DNA of 64,000 bases. Source: Botrytis cinerea B05.10 (lineage: Eukaryota > Ascomycota > Leotiomycetes > Helotiales > Sclerotiniaceae). Location of the stretch: the NCBI RefSeq assembly GCF_000143535.2, contig NC_037314.1, positions 2,666,001-2,730,000 of the forward strand, read 5' to 3'. Below the pieces are notes generated by a model, which was not told where the DNA came from, ran no database searches, and saw nothing but the letters and a program-made list of their open reading frames with translations. The translations under genes were made by a program, and so were the position numbers. Below are positions 35,819 through 47,805 of the stretch, piece by piece (position 1 is the first letter of the stretch; every line of letters begins with the position of its first letter).

Positions 35819-36510
35819 ATGCGTTTCTCCCTCCCAGCTCTTGTTCTCTTTCTCTCCGTCGTCAACGCCTCTCCTCTTCCCAAGAAGGAAAACGCCGCCG
35901 CGGCATCTTCCTCCGTAGTTGCATCGGCCACAGCCGCCGCGTCCTCAACTGCTGCAGCCACATCGGCAGCAGCCACATCGGCAGCATCCAGTTCGGCTTC
36001 TACAGGTTCGGCTTCGGCCGGAAGCGTTTTGACCTCTTCGGCATACAATGATTTCCAAATCTCCGCCGGAACCGCCGGAAAAGCTGAAGATGAAGCCAAT
36101 GCGCTCTTTACCGGTATCGATATGAACAACCTTGCTGCGGTTTCTGCATCTGATCTTAAGATCATTCAAGGAATTCATGATGCTGCCGAGGATGCCGAAG
36201 TTGATGGGTTTAATCCTGCCATTAAGGCCGCTAGCGGTGATGCTGCTACTGCTCTTCAGGTATGTATTTACATTCATTTTCTGTCATATTTATAATACAT
36301 AACAGCAACTAACATAAACTCCAGAATGGTAAAATCAAGAACAAGGTTCTCAAACTCACCGCCGAAGTCCTTGCTCTTCAAGTCAAGATAGCTCAAGGAA
36401 AGACTGGAGATGTCGCGGCTGAACAGACAAAGTTGGCCAATAACATTAAGTTGGATACTGCGGCTGCAGGACAAGCGAGTACCTCCGTTACTTTCGATGC
36501 TACGAGCTAG
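35819..36510 (+). CDS. Small secreted Ala/Ser-rich protein
   Basis: A secreted protein of 208 aa in two exons, 35819-36259 and 36325-36510, joined in phase 0. Residues 1-18 (MRFSLPALVLFLSVVNAS) are a clear signal peptide, followed by a dibasic site (LPKKE) where a propeptide might be cut. Residues about 25-65 are an Ala/Ser/Thr stretch likely to be O-glycosylated. The rest is helical and hydrophilic (for example AGKAEDEANALFTGID and TAEVLALQVKIAQGKTGD). It has no cysteines after the signal peptide, unlike many effectors. It resembles small secreted or cell-surface proteins of moulds, but I cannot name a function. The start was chosen for the signal peptide; upstream codons in frame lack an ATG. 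Confidence 0.85.
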
Positions 36511-37530
36511 ATGATGAGATGGGAAATTTGATTGATTATTTGAGGATTTGAGATACAGTGGAAATCGTTCGCGTGGACGTGGACTATGGATACTTTAATA
36601 TCATAGGTCATCTTGGACAGATGTAAACAATGGGCTAATTTTTGGTGGTTGGTGGTTGGTGGGTGCATAGACATAAAGGGACGTTACTCATTACTATATA
36701 GTATAACGGTAGTAGTCACATCATAAAAATTATTTACTTACAAAATTCATTGGCTTAAGAATGGGGCTTTGGAATAGTTTCCCTGTAGATCCAAAGAAGG
36801 ACACATGGCTTTTCATTATCCGTTTTGTTCACCTCCTACTTCTGCGCTTGGAAATTGTTGAAGACATGCCATATTGTGAACACTCAGCAAACTGAGATAA
36901 ATTTGAGAAACTTACCTCAACTATCAATCAAAGTTCTTATTGGGGGACTGGTTCGGGTGGATCATCTTCTTTCAAGGTTTGCTTTAGTTTCATTGAAGAA
37001 CACACTCTACCAGGTATACTGAACGAGTCATCTCACTATATACCATTTCATTTTTAAGCTATATGAATCATCATTGTTGTAATCACTTTGCCGATATCAT
37101 GCGATATGGACATGCTTATGGGTTGAGTCGTGCGTATGTATGTGCCATCCCAGCCTTGCTTATGGAAGGATGGTGGTCAGCAATTTACTTTGCTATTGGC
37201 ACTGGTAGTCTCATTAACGCCCAGATTGACCACATTGCTAATGATCGCCAGTATTGATTTGTTTTCTTCAAGGAAATACTCGGTACTACGCAAAATATGT
37301 GTAGAAGATACTTTAGTTTAAAATTTCGAAGTTACATTTGTTCCGGATGGATTAACTCAACTGAAATTTTATGGCAAACCTGGTGTCAGAACATTTCAGT
37401 TTGGTTCTTTGATTTAGCCATACTAGGTGTACAAAATATGTTCTAGTAGAGCTGATATACTTTCGCTATCTCTAACTTGTTTGTGGTCTACTTTTCCATT
37501 GAAGAAGTTCAGCGATCCCAATTATATTCA
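36511..37530. other. Convergent intergenic region
   Basis: 3' flanks of the secreted-protein gene (+) and the P450 gene (-). A GGTTGGTGGTTGGTGG tract lies near 36644-36662. Two overlapping 63-64 codon frames at 37063-37321 show no domain. No gene called. Confidence 0.5.
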
Positions 37531-39632
37531 CTAGTTATTGGCCCATCTATCACGCTTAACAAGCAATTTGACAGGCGATCGATTGACCGTATTTCCACGA
37601 TCTGCCCACTCCATACTCCTTGAGTCTGTATCATAGAGCTCTATTTCAAACCGGGCACAGAAAAGCGCAATCACTACATATATTTCTTGATTTGCAAGGC
37701 TGAAGATTCGATTAGCAAACTGATCGATTTCATCATTCTGGATGAGAAAAGCGACTTACTTCATGCCAAGACAAGCTCTTGAACCTTTGCTGAACGGGGC
37801 AAAATACTTTTCTAATTCCTTCTCTTCGTCCTTAATCCATCGTTCGGGGTCGAATTTTTCGGGCGAAGGGAAAATAGAAGCGTTGTGATGGAGTGAATGA
37901 ATGCTCTGTGAGATGCTTGTCTGTACAATTTTCGCAGATTTTAGTAGTTATTTCTCTCTGGATATCAAGAAAAGTCTATACTTACACCTGCTGGCATGAA
38001 ATATCCATCCACAACCACTCCCCCATCGGGCACAATACGCGGAAGAACACCTCCCACTATAGTGTGAATTCGCATACTTTCCTTGACTACTGCTGTCTAT
38101 TTTAATGCATTAGCAAATTCCCATCCAAAACATTTTCGCGTGGATGCAAACGAATTACTTACCAAATATGGTAATCTCTGAACTACGTTACAATCAAAAG
38201 TTTCAGGCGATGTGATGCCATGGGCAGTTAGTTCGTCTAGTATTTTAGAATAAACCGACGGCGACGAAAGAATGTAGTAGAAAGCATTTGTAATTGTATT
38301 TCCTGTCGTGTCAGTCCCTGCAAATACGAACAAGAATGCCTCATCTACCAAGTCCGGTATTGAGAATTCGGATCGAGGCTCTCCAGGAGTTGGAGTAAGA
38401 AGGAGATCGAACACAGTATTTGATGACGAGTCATTTTTGGTGATTTCGCGGGAATTCTGTCGAGCAACAGACATCCTGGCCCATCTTTCACAATCCTAAA
38501 AAATTTATGATTAGTATGAATGAAAATTAAATTCAATGTTTAGAAAATAGAGACAGGAAAGGGAAGTGGAATGTATTTACATCTCTAAGAGATTTGAACC
38601 CAGGAATTAATTTTCGGGTTAGCGACTGAGGTAGGTTTATTGCCAACCACCCGATGACGGGGAATGCCCTCACTGCAACGATAAAATCAAGGTTAGAGAG
38701 AAAGACCCAAGATAAAAAACGACGGTACATGAGTAAGCAAAGAAATGAGTGAAAGATCTTACTCAACCAAAAAGTACCCAAGAAGGTATCCAAACCTGCC
38801 AACAACTCCGGTTGTTCTTCCTGTGAGTCTAGGAGATGCATAGGTTCGTCAAAAAGTATTTTAAATAATACCTCCGACTGTTACTCAAAAATTAGCAAGA
38901 CAATCTGCGCGATAAGAGGAGGAAATGATATTGAGCTATATCAGTGACTAACAGAAATGGAGCGAGAGAGTCGATACATATCCACAGGTCTTTTCTCTTC
39001 TCCACGCTTCATCATGATGTTGGCTGCTTTTTGTGCGATTGCGAGGACATCTGGTGCCATCGAATCTACAGCCTTTGTCGAGAACATAGAGTTGACCTTT
39101 TGCCGCCGTAGACGATGTTCATGGGGGTCTAGCATAGAAACAATAGACTCGTTTAAGCTTATTTGCTTATAGAGAGATGGATCTTTTAGATAAGTTGTTC
39201 TGTTGTTGAAAATTCTATCACATGTCAATATTTATAATTCGAAGTTGTTTACCCTGGGGGCTTACGTGGAAAAGAAATCCGGATCATTGACATGGACCAT
39301 ATCGGGAGCAATTCGAATGACCGAAGAATCTGAATGATACTATTAGCCAAATGGGAGCCTTAAGTGGAAAATATAGACTGACTATAATCTCTATGCATCT
39401 GCTCAAAATTCTTGATATATGATCCATCTCGAATGACGTTATAGTAAAACTCATACCAGGAAGTTGCGGCAGCTAGCCTTGGTCCCGGGATTTTGGATAG
39501 TGGATGGAAGTATAGACGTTGAAAGATACAACATAGATAAGTGAAAACCACGGCGACTATAATTATTTGTATGGATAGAGAGATTTGGGGTGGAAAGAAA
39601 TAGGTCGAGCGAGAATCTGTAGTAGTATCCAT
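37531..39632 (-). CDS. Cytochrome P450 monooxygenase
   Basis: A membrane-anchored microsomal P450. Exons (minus strand) are 39632-39383, 39329-39266, 39214-38953, 38877-38763, 38672-38581, 38495-38163, 38096-37986, 37920-37760 and 37699-37531 (518 aa); all eight introns agree in phase. The N-terminal anchor is about residues 18-38 (SIQIIIVAVVFTYLCCIF), followed by the proline hinge PLSKIPGPRLA. The I-helix has AGTDTTG, the K-helix has KESMR (ExxR), the PERF-type motif is FDPERW, and the haem loop is FSKGSRACLG with the cysteine ligand. All catalytic elements are intact. The family is fungal class II, but the substrate cannot be inferred. Neighbours do not form a biosynthetic cluster. Confidence 0.93.
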
Positions 39633-40988
39633 GCTTTAAAGGTGTGCGAATGGTAAAGAAAACGAAGTATCTCTGTTTCAACGAAAGAGAGCCAATATAG
39701 GCCTGATAAATATATGAATCTGAGACCTGAGGTTAATCATGTGCATGACGGAATACTTATCCGTCCCGAAATATTACGTTGTGTTACATTGAAAATTCGC
39801 AGATCTTCCTGTGTCAGTACATGATTGTTCAGCTATTGGAGTACGGTTAGCGAGTACAATGCCATGACGCACCACGTAGGTAGCATTAAGCTAGCTTTTC
39901 AGCTCATCCACAAAGCTTATCTCGCAATGTGGACCGGACTACTGTCTCTTATTCTGTTACTGTCCAGTAATCAACCCAGTTTCTCGATCAAAGCAGATGG
40001 TATCCATAAGCGAAAAATGAAGGGGCAGCATGAACAACCCCGCTTCGTTTCCAGATCCAGAATGATCTGCTCTCCATAACCACCACTTGCTTTTCTTCAA
40101 CGGCGGAGAGCTTGTGATATTACATTTGCCGAATAGGATTGCAACAAATAAGCCAAAGAAAAGATGTTGTGTGTGTACATGAGTTTGGACTGTGAATTGC
40201 ACCTTCCACATTTAATTCTCTTTGCATACTAAGAAAGCGGGGTAGATGACCCCACCACACTTTGAATGAAGAAATCGACACATCAAACCCGCCAAAATCG
40301 AGACTCTCTTTAAAACATTCTTATTTCAAAATTAAATAACAATTCGAAAAGATATTATAAATTGAATGAAATAGAGATATACTAGAAATATAAGTCCTTA
40401 GCTATTATTTGGTAATTCAAGTTGTAAAATATTGATTGTTTATTTAAATTTCTTTTGAAAGTAGTGTTATTTTTTTAGTGTGTCAATTGTCTCAGATTGT
40501 GCCCTTTTGGGCAGTACATCACATTCCCTTTGTATTCCCAAGTTCAAAGTATCACAAATCTCTCTCCAACCACATCTCCTTATGTCTCTTCACTATCTTC
40601 ATAATGCCCGGCCCATCTTCCTAAATGCTTTGTTTTGTAAAAGATGGCGTGAGTCACTTTCTATTCTATGGAAAGTTCAAGAATACTAAATTCGGCGAAA
40701 CACAACTTGAGCTATATCTTGGATCTATGATTGTTTTTCCCTGTGAATCTCCATCGATGAACAAGGTACTGATCTCTTGAGGAATCGAAAACCACGTCTG
40801 TCGTTCGATATTATACAGACTATTCGCAGGAGAAAAAACAGGCGGAATTTGACCAATGTGATCTGCGTTATTTAGGTGAGGGTGCACGTACTCATTCTTA
40901 GGGTCAAATTCCGCCTGTTTTTTCTCCTGCGAATAGACAGACCACCAAATATTTGATATACATCGCACCTCCGAATCTGTTAAACCAG
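39633..40988. other. Intergenic region with AT-rich block and hairpin
   Basis: The left part is the P450 promoter. 40300-40480 is very AT-rich. The right part holds the 35-bp inverted repeat (listed separately) next to the 3' end of the F-box gene. No gene supported. Confidence 0.5.
40820..40936. repeat. Perfect 35-bp inverted repeat
   Basis: 40820-40854 (beginning CTATTCGCAGGAG) is exactly complementary to 40902-40936, with a 47-bp spacer. It would form a long perfect hairpin in DNA or RNA. It lies 53 bp beyond the stop codon of the minus-strand F-box gene, so it is probably within that gene's 3' UTR. Confidence 0.95.
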
Positions 40989-43112
40989 TTATTGATCTCG
41001 CTCAGCGACAACCCATCCAATTTCCTTATACTTCTTTATTCTTCTTATAATTTCCTCTACATCCTTCCAAATCCTCTTTCTGTTTTGCAACCCTTTCAAT
41101 CTTCCCTCCTTGAATCCTCTAGTAATTCCCAAATACAATTGATACCAATCCAAGTTCTTCGTATCAATCCCATCCTCAAAGCCTGTCTTCAACGCCCCTT
41201 CAATACTCTCATCAAACACCGGCTCGGCAGCTTTCCATTCATCGTAAAACTCACGCATTTCTTCGAAAATATGTGGACGCAATGCCATTAATTGTTCATT
41301 ATGCTCTTTCCGTCTTTCTTCACGAGACTTGAGATCCGCCGCAGAGATCGTAGTCCAGAAAGATGGGGGTGTGGAATCGTATATTTCCCACAGCCAAGGC
41401 ATTTCAGAAATAACAAGTTTGTAGAAGAACATCTGAGAAAGTTGAGTAAAAGCCCTAGATGCAAGACGCGCGGAAGCAATATCTTTGGATGGAAGATAGG
41501 ATACAATCTCATCTTGAAGTTCTTGCGACAGATTGAGGAATGGATCGGGAGAATGATTACGTCGGGATCGTTGGGGACGAGGTCTCGGAGAATGAACAGG
41601 GAAGGCTGGAGAGCTGAGGGAGAAATGGGGGTTTGTTGATTTTGCTGAATAAACAATAGAGGGTAAAGCTGGTATGAAGACAGGATTTGCAGCGAGCCAT
41701 TCTGTGCCGAAAATATGGTTCCACCATTGTTCACTGCAGTCACTGACAACTCGGTCGTGTGGGAATTGGGTGGTATATTCGTAGCTGGACTCTTCATCGC
41801 GCCACTTCATTAGATCTTGAATAGAAGTCTGATTGAAACTAAGCCGCGATGCATGTTTATAGACCTCGAGACACGTTGGATGGAATGGCATTGCCACTTC
41901 CCGGGTATTTGGAGGCAACTGTACATCATAAGGTCAGTTTACAAAACTCATCTTCTTAAAATAATGGTATGTGAACAGGATGCTTGATGTAACAGGCCGC
42001 AGTCTGGTCATGAAAAAATGCCTGATTCTGGGAATTGTTGAAAACATATCCTTTGTTCAAAACGTTGAATTGTATGTAAATACCCACAGTTCTCTGCAAT
42101 GTTCAATGTTTTTATGCATTAGATACTTCTAAGAAGTGTGATGATACTCAGACTTAAAACGTAATGCTGCTTACTGTCCTTGAATTCTTTGAAGCTTCAA
42201 GATCGAAACTACAAGACAGGACCATGAAAAATTGAAAAGACTTACTTCCCAAATGACAGTATCTGCGGCTACATGGTTGTCAAGTCCATGACGGACTGGC
42301 GTTAACTCCACGTCACCCATGTCCCGTGAAGGTACCTGATCACCAAGACCGGAAAGAAAGACATCCCCCTCAAGTTCGAAACTTTCGTCATCAGGGCTAG
42401 GACTCCAGTTCTCATCTTTGTAAACGAGACATTGTGCTGTGGTACACCCTCTCATTTCTTGAGCAGTGATGAAATTGCCATTGTATGCTTTACCTCCCGA
42501 GCATTTTGGACCTGATAAATGTGTAAAATTGTTTTCCCACTGCATATCTCGTGCTTCTTCTTCAGTGATCATGATCTTCTCGACTTTCGGGGGATTTATC
42601 AACTTGTGTTGATCAAATCCTGATAGCCATTCGTGATATAGCTTTTTTTCCTCATCTAAGTCGAAACTGCCATCAACGTTGTCGTCATCTGTTTCTATTT
42701 CGCTGCTAGCTTGGATGTTCTGGCTGTTTTCCTGCATTGAGAATGCTTCCGTGATATGATCTTCGAAGGAAGTCTCATCTGCATCTGAACCATACTCCAA
42801 GGGTTCATCATCCGATGCACTTTCATAGGAATACGACAAACTATCATCCTCAACCCTGGGAGTGTTATCTTCATAGAAAGGTCGATTGTTCTGTCTATTG
42901 AGTTCTCCATTTTGTTCTGAAATCGGTGTTGTACGATAGAACAAACATCCATAATCGGTACCACAATTTTCATCCCCCGCAACATACCCTCCATCCGCAT
43001 TATACCAGGAAGCACTTTCGTCTTCGATTTCATCTGGAGTCCGGTATCGTCCTATATTAAAGCTGACGCCACAGATTTGACAAGGTATCTCTGAATAACC
43101 TGGAGACGGCAT
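40989..43112 (-). CDS. F-box protein with N-terminal CxxC motif
   Basis: A fungal F-box protein, expected to link a target to an SCF ubiquitin ligase through Skp1. Exons (minus strand) are 43112-42246 and 41918-40989 (598 aa), phase 0. It begins with a CxxC motif in IPCQICGVSFNIGRYR, followed by a long acidic region (residues about 60-170). The block GCTTAQCLVY...DMGDVELTPVRHG then PFHPTCLEVYK is characteristic of this fungal group. The F-box is at about 417-450 (LSQELQDEIVSYLPSKDI). A charged helical C-terminus follows. The intron, about 327 nt, is far longer than others in the window; part of it (42093 leftward) stays open for 45 codons in phase after a GCAG acceptor. A 35-bp perfect hairpin lies just past the stop. 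Confidence 0.88.
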
Positions 43113-43771
43113 GGTTAATATCTTGAAGTATTACGCGTAGTTCTGGTAAAACTTACCCATCTCAAATGGTGAGATTAAGTGAAACTAGAGACGATATTAA
43201 ATGAGCGATCAGCTTCTGCCAAAATATCTGAATTCAAAAAGCAAGAAATGACGAGTAATAAGAGACTCAGGTGTCTAGACGTTGCTAATAAGCTTGTTTA
43301 AATAAGCTTTAGCAACCCCGGAATTCGGGTGGATTAAAGATCCACTCTAGGCTACTGGTAAGGATTTTTAGGCAGTGTATCCACAACATTCTAGGGCCTC
43401 AAACACCATTTCCTAATCTCCGATGAAGAAGGATTCTACTTGTCAGTACTAGACATAGCTGCTCTGCCTATATAGTAGTAAATTCTTAACTGATTCAGTC
43501 TATCAATTCTGCCTGTGCATCGACTTAGGCAAAAGCTGCTAAATGAATTTGGATATGAGTCGCCAGTGCTACTTTGGTGTGACCTTAAAATCTATAATTC
43601 CTTTTATCGGCTATTGGTGAAGGTGGTGTAATTTTGAGGTTTAGTTTGTTGCAGCTTCATCTCAATTCTAACATTAACTCATTCGCAGTTTATGTTATGA
43701 TACAAAAGTATCAACATGGTTAACTAATTTTCCAGTCTCCCCAGCACACCCTAATTCTGATGCCTCCACAA
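43113..43771. other. Upstream region of the F-box gene
   Basis: AT-rich spacer between two minus-strand genes: promoter of the F-box gene and 3' flank of the MATE gene. An AAGCTTGTTTAAATAAGCTT palindrome lies at 43289-43308. No gene seen. Confidence 0.5.
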
Positions 43772-45555
43772 TCATCCCACCGTCAGTCTTCCCCTCCTCA
43801 ATCCCCAATACCACGCCCCAAGCACAACCGCCACATTCAAGAAATCAAAAACCAACGCTCCCCCAAAAATGATTCCATCATACATCCACGCATTCTCGCT
43901 CGTCATGTGAATTTTACTTACCGCAATTGCCCAAGGTAACATCCACAACAAATTACTTCCCAGACTTTGCACAAAATAGAGTTTTGGGACAGTAGCTAGG
44001 AGAATGGCGGAGAGTTGTGTGGTGACAGCGTAGAAAATATAACACCAGTCGATTGTTCTCCACATGTGTTCTGTGATTTTTGCTACGGCTGCGGATTCGG
44101 AGAGGTAGAAGGAAAATTTACGGATACCCCAAAGGGAGAGGAAGATGCAGAATATGCTTTCGATGAGAAGGGCAATGATACTGGATATTAGGGCGTAGTG
44201 AACAATTTCTGGCACCATTAGTATTCTTTCCCACCTCATTTTTAATCCAATAGATGAAATTTAAGACCTACTTAGAACGTCTCCCCTTTCAGCTCTCGGT
44301 TTCCTGATCTCAACCCCAACACCCTTTCGCCAAGCTCCCCACGCATGACCTACAAAAGTCGATGCAGATGCCTGCAATGCGTTCACAGGAACCATAACAA
44401 TACCCCATCGAATATTATTGAACACACCCCATGCAGTGGCATAGTCAAGACCCATCGATACAATCCCGTGGATGAGCCACAGATATATTGCGTTGCGAAG
44501 AGCTGATTCAAGGAATGTCCATTTTCCTGGTTTGAAGAGTGTTTTGAGTGCTGAGATTGTGATTTTAGGTCTCGATCTGGCTGCACTTTCGGACTCCGAT
44601 GGTGATGGCAACGGCGATGGAGACATCGATAAAGATGCGGATTCGCGTGTAATGGGAGGTGAAGGAGTAGACCTTTGCATTTTCAAAGCAAGATAAATAA
44701 AATATAGCAAACCACACCCTGCAGAAGCAAGATCACATGTCATTCTGATCAACGCCTGCGTATTAACTGTTGGTGTGAAAGAGCCTACATGGAACTTCGA
44801 AATGATAAGCAAGTCCAACAAAATATTCACCGCAAACTGTACCGAACTGATCAACAGCGGCACATCTGGGTGATCCAACGCTCGTGTTGAATTTGCAACA
44901 GCAGTGCCCATTGCACTGGATAACGCTTGTACTGACGAGATTCTTACATATGTAAGACTAGCTTTTCTTACAATCTCAGGCACGAAAGCCGCGGCGAGAT
45001 GTTCAGCACTCGAGAGAAAGATTATCATGAGTAGAGTGCCGAAAAGAATTTGAAAGGAAATAAGGGTGTAGGTAATTGTTAATCGCGAACGGAGACTTCG
45101 ATTTGATTCATCAGCTATGATAACCCAGACGGCTCGGGGGAGCCCTTCGTTGAGTACCTCTACTATGACACCGATATAGGTGTATACATCTGTGGTTGCT
45201 ACTTGGGTAGAATCGATGTTGGCTACCCACAGTTTGCTGAGGGTGGAGTAAAGAGCTGGGAGAATGAAAGCTCCCGTATTGAAGAGAAGGGAGCCGGGGT
45301 AGCTGGGAAGTATCAGTACTACTGGGCGAGACAAGAGATGATGGACTCAGCTCACGTTTCCCTGTCAAAAATACTTCTCCATTGTGAAAGGAATTCGGTG
45401 GCGTATCTCCACTTACCATCGAAACCCGTGATGCCTTCTTCTTGTACCACCTCCTCGGATTCTTCGTCCACTCTCCCTACCGCCGCATTTAATCCATCGT
45501 CTTTCGTCGGTATCATTTTGTATCTAATTTTTGAAGATGAAGAGGACGAACTCAT
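43772..45555 (-). CDS. MATE-type transporter
   Basis: A multi-span membrane protein that I assign to the multidrug and toxin extrusion (MATE) family or a close fungal offshoot; such proteins usually export organic cations by H+ or Na+ exchange. Exons (minus strand) are 45555-45417, 45321-44272 and 44208-43772 (541 aa), both introns phase 1. The N-terminus is cytosolic, Ser-rich and acidic (about 45 residues). Hydrophobic spans include [38 protein letters not shown] and [16 protein letters not shown]-like elements are [20 protein letters not shown] and the [15 protein letters not shown] segment. A Ser/Pro-rich cytosolic loop separates the two halves. The start is the first ATG of exon 1. Subfamily and substrate are uncertain. 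Confidence 0.82.
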
Positions 45556-46646
45556 GCTGAGCAACGTGAACTAGTAAGCTTCCTTATCACTGCTATTTCA
45601 AAAGACAGGAGTGAGGGGAAATCTACAAATGACACATTGTGGAAGAAGCATCGTGATGCTACTCCTGATTGTGGCTTTATGCATGAAGATTTGGTAAAGA
45701 TTGACAAACCAATGGAATTTTTGAAATAGATAGTGGTGGTGTTTTCATTTGTGATGTTTCTACTTTACGATTCTGCACTTGCGGCTTGCTAAAATCTTCC
45801 GGTGATTCTGGGCAATCATATTCAGAACACACAATCAAAACGTTACATCGAGGACTGTCAAACATTGGGACAAAATACACAACTTCTGTATTTGTCCAAA
45901 TGATATTGCTTTCATTGATCCTTTCCTTGAGATGCGAATTGTTATGAGAAAGTTTCCCTAGATAAAGAGTACCGTAACATCCGCACTCGAATATGTATCA
46001 CTCTTTGTTTGACAGATCTCGTGATATCTACTAGTATCATAACCATTCATCTCCAGGAAAACAGATGATAATCGATTCAATAAAAGTATCATCTAACCAA
46101 GGACGAAACGTGAGACATTTTGATAGGCGAAAAGCCCAGCTAGGATATCCTCGAGCATCCCACTATCGATGTAAGCTTACTTGTAAAATTCATCAATGGC
46201 TTTGGACAGAGCCCGAACTCCGGGCTCATGTACTATATTGCGGCCAATGAAAACCCGCTTATGGTGAGGGGCTCGATTGCGGGGTTCCACCTACTAACTA
46301 TTTTGATAACTGATCTTGCTGCTGTCACAAACTCTAAAGCTCTATTTCTCCATATTCTCACCTGCAAGGCTTTTTATCGCCGACGACTATAATAACCTTA
46401 GCTCTTGATTAGTTATTATGATGTATTCGATCCAAACTATATGCAAAATGCGTCCAATCTCCGTGTCGGCTTTAAGGCGGGGTAGCTCTTTCATTTATCT
46501 TTCGGATGGTGTCTGCCCACATTCCTAAAACATTTATATCATTCCATCTTTCCTTCCAAAGTATTAAAGATACCGAAGCTTACCTCTTTCCATCTCTCTA
46601 TCTCTTGTTTTCGTAAGCACAACGATAAAATCTAATCATCAATCTC
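45556..46646. other. Divergent promoter region
   Basis: 1.1 kb between the MATE gene (-) and the alcohol dehydrogenase gene (+). The right end is pyrimidine-rich (repeated CTCTTTCCATCTC), as in well-expressed fungal genes. No gene is supported. Confidence 0.5.
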
Positions 46647-47805
46647 ATGAACACCATAACAACCCTCCCAACCACTCTGAAAAACAAAGCTCAAGCTCTC
46701 ATCTCCACAATGTCCCTCCCCAAAACCTACAAAGCAGCTGTTTTCGAAAAGGCCAATGCTCCATTCGTCATTAAGGACGTTGAGCTCACGCAGCCATCCG
46801 CAAATGAAGTTCTCGTGAAAGTCATTGCTTGCGGAGTATGTCACTCCGATGCCGTCGTTCAATCCGGCGGTTTTGGAAACGGATTTCCAATCGTCCCGGG
46901 TCATGAGGTAATTGGCACAGTTGCTGCTGTTGGAGAAGGTGTTCAGAAATGGAAGGTTGGAGAGAGAGTGGGAGGACCTTGGCATGGAGGTCATGATGGC
47001 ACTTGCAAACAGTGCAATCGGGGACAGTTGTATGTTTCTCTCTCACTTTTCTCACTTTTCCGCAATATTGTGCGTGGAGTTACTGACGATCTGATTCCGC
47101 AGTCAAATGTGTTCCAATGGTGCCGTTAATGGTGTCACTCGCGACGGAGGCTACGCTGAATATGTTCATCTTCGAAGTGAAGCCGTAGTGAGAATTCCAG
47201 AAGATGTCGATCCTTATGAATATGCCCCAATTCTCTGCGCCGGTATCACTGTCTTCAACAGCATGAGAAAATTACAAATTACACCTGGTGAAGTTGTTGC
47301 CATTCAAGGATTGGGTGGATTGGGACATTTGGCTGTACAGTATGCCGCTAAGATGGGATACAAGGTTGTAGCTATTAGTGGTGGTGACAAGAAGAGAGAT
47401 TTTGCTCACAAGTTGGGTGCTCATGAGTATATCGACACATCGAAGGATGACCCTGTCAAGAAATTGACCGAAATGGGAGGAGCAGCGCTAATTGTTTGCA
47501 CGGCTCCAAACCCCAAGTCTATTTCCCCTTTAACTGGTGGATTGGGTGCGGGCGGAAAGTTGCTCATTCTAGCTCCTTGTGGTGGTGTGGAGATTAACTC
47601 GATCGATCTCATCACGAAGATGGCTTCAGTCAGTGGTTTCCCATCTGGCCATGCGTTGGATTGTGAGGAGGCTATTGAGTTCACCAAGCTGCATACTGTT
47701 GATTGCATGATCGAGAAATTCCCATTGAGCGATGTTCAAAAGGCTTATGACCACATGTTAAGTGGCGATGTTAGGTTCAGAAGTGTTTTGGTCATGGATC
47801 AATAA
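46647..47805 (+). CDS. Zinc-dependent alcohol dehydrogenase
   Basis: A medium-chain dehydrogenase interconverting alcohols and aldehydes with NAD(P). Exons are 46647-47029 and 47103-47805, joined in phase 2 (361 aa). A second ATG at 46710 (MSLPKTYKAA) would give 340 aa, the usual cytosolic length; the 21 extra residues could be a weak mitochondrial leader. Catalytic zinc ligands are in CGVCHSD, GHE and LCAG. The Rossmann loop is GLGGLGHLAVQYA. The structural zinc loop reads HDGTCKQCNRGQFQMC, so the first of the usual four cysteines is Asp. The C-terminus has the expected LSDVQKAYDHMLSGDVRFR. It is an isolated gene; the substrate (primary, aromatic or cinnamyl-type alcohols) is not known. Confidence 0.93.

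Noticed and set aside
12574..39632. Possible secondary-metabolite cluster (GMC oxidoreductase, two MFS transporters, P450)
   Set aside because: The genes are spread over 27 kb among tRNAs, long spacers and unrelated genes, and no polyketide, peptide or terpene synthase is present.
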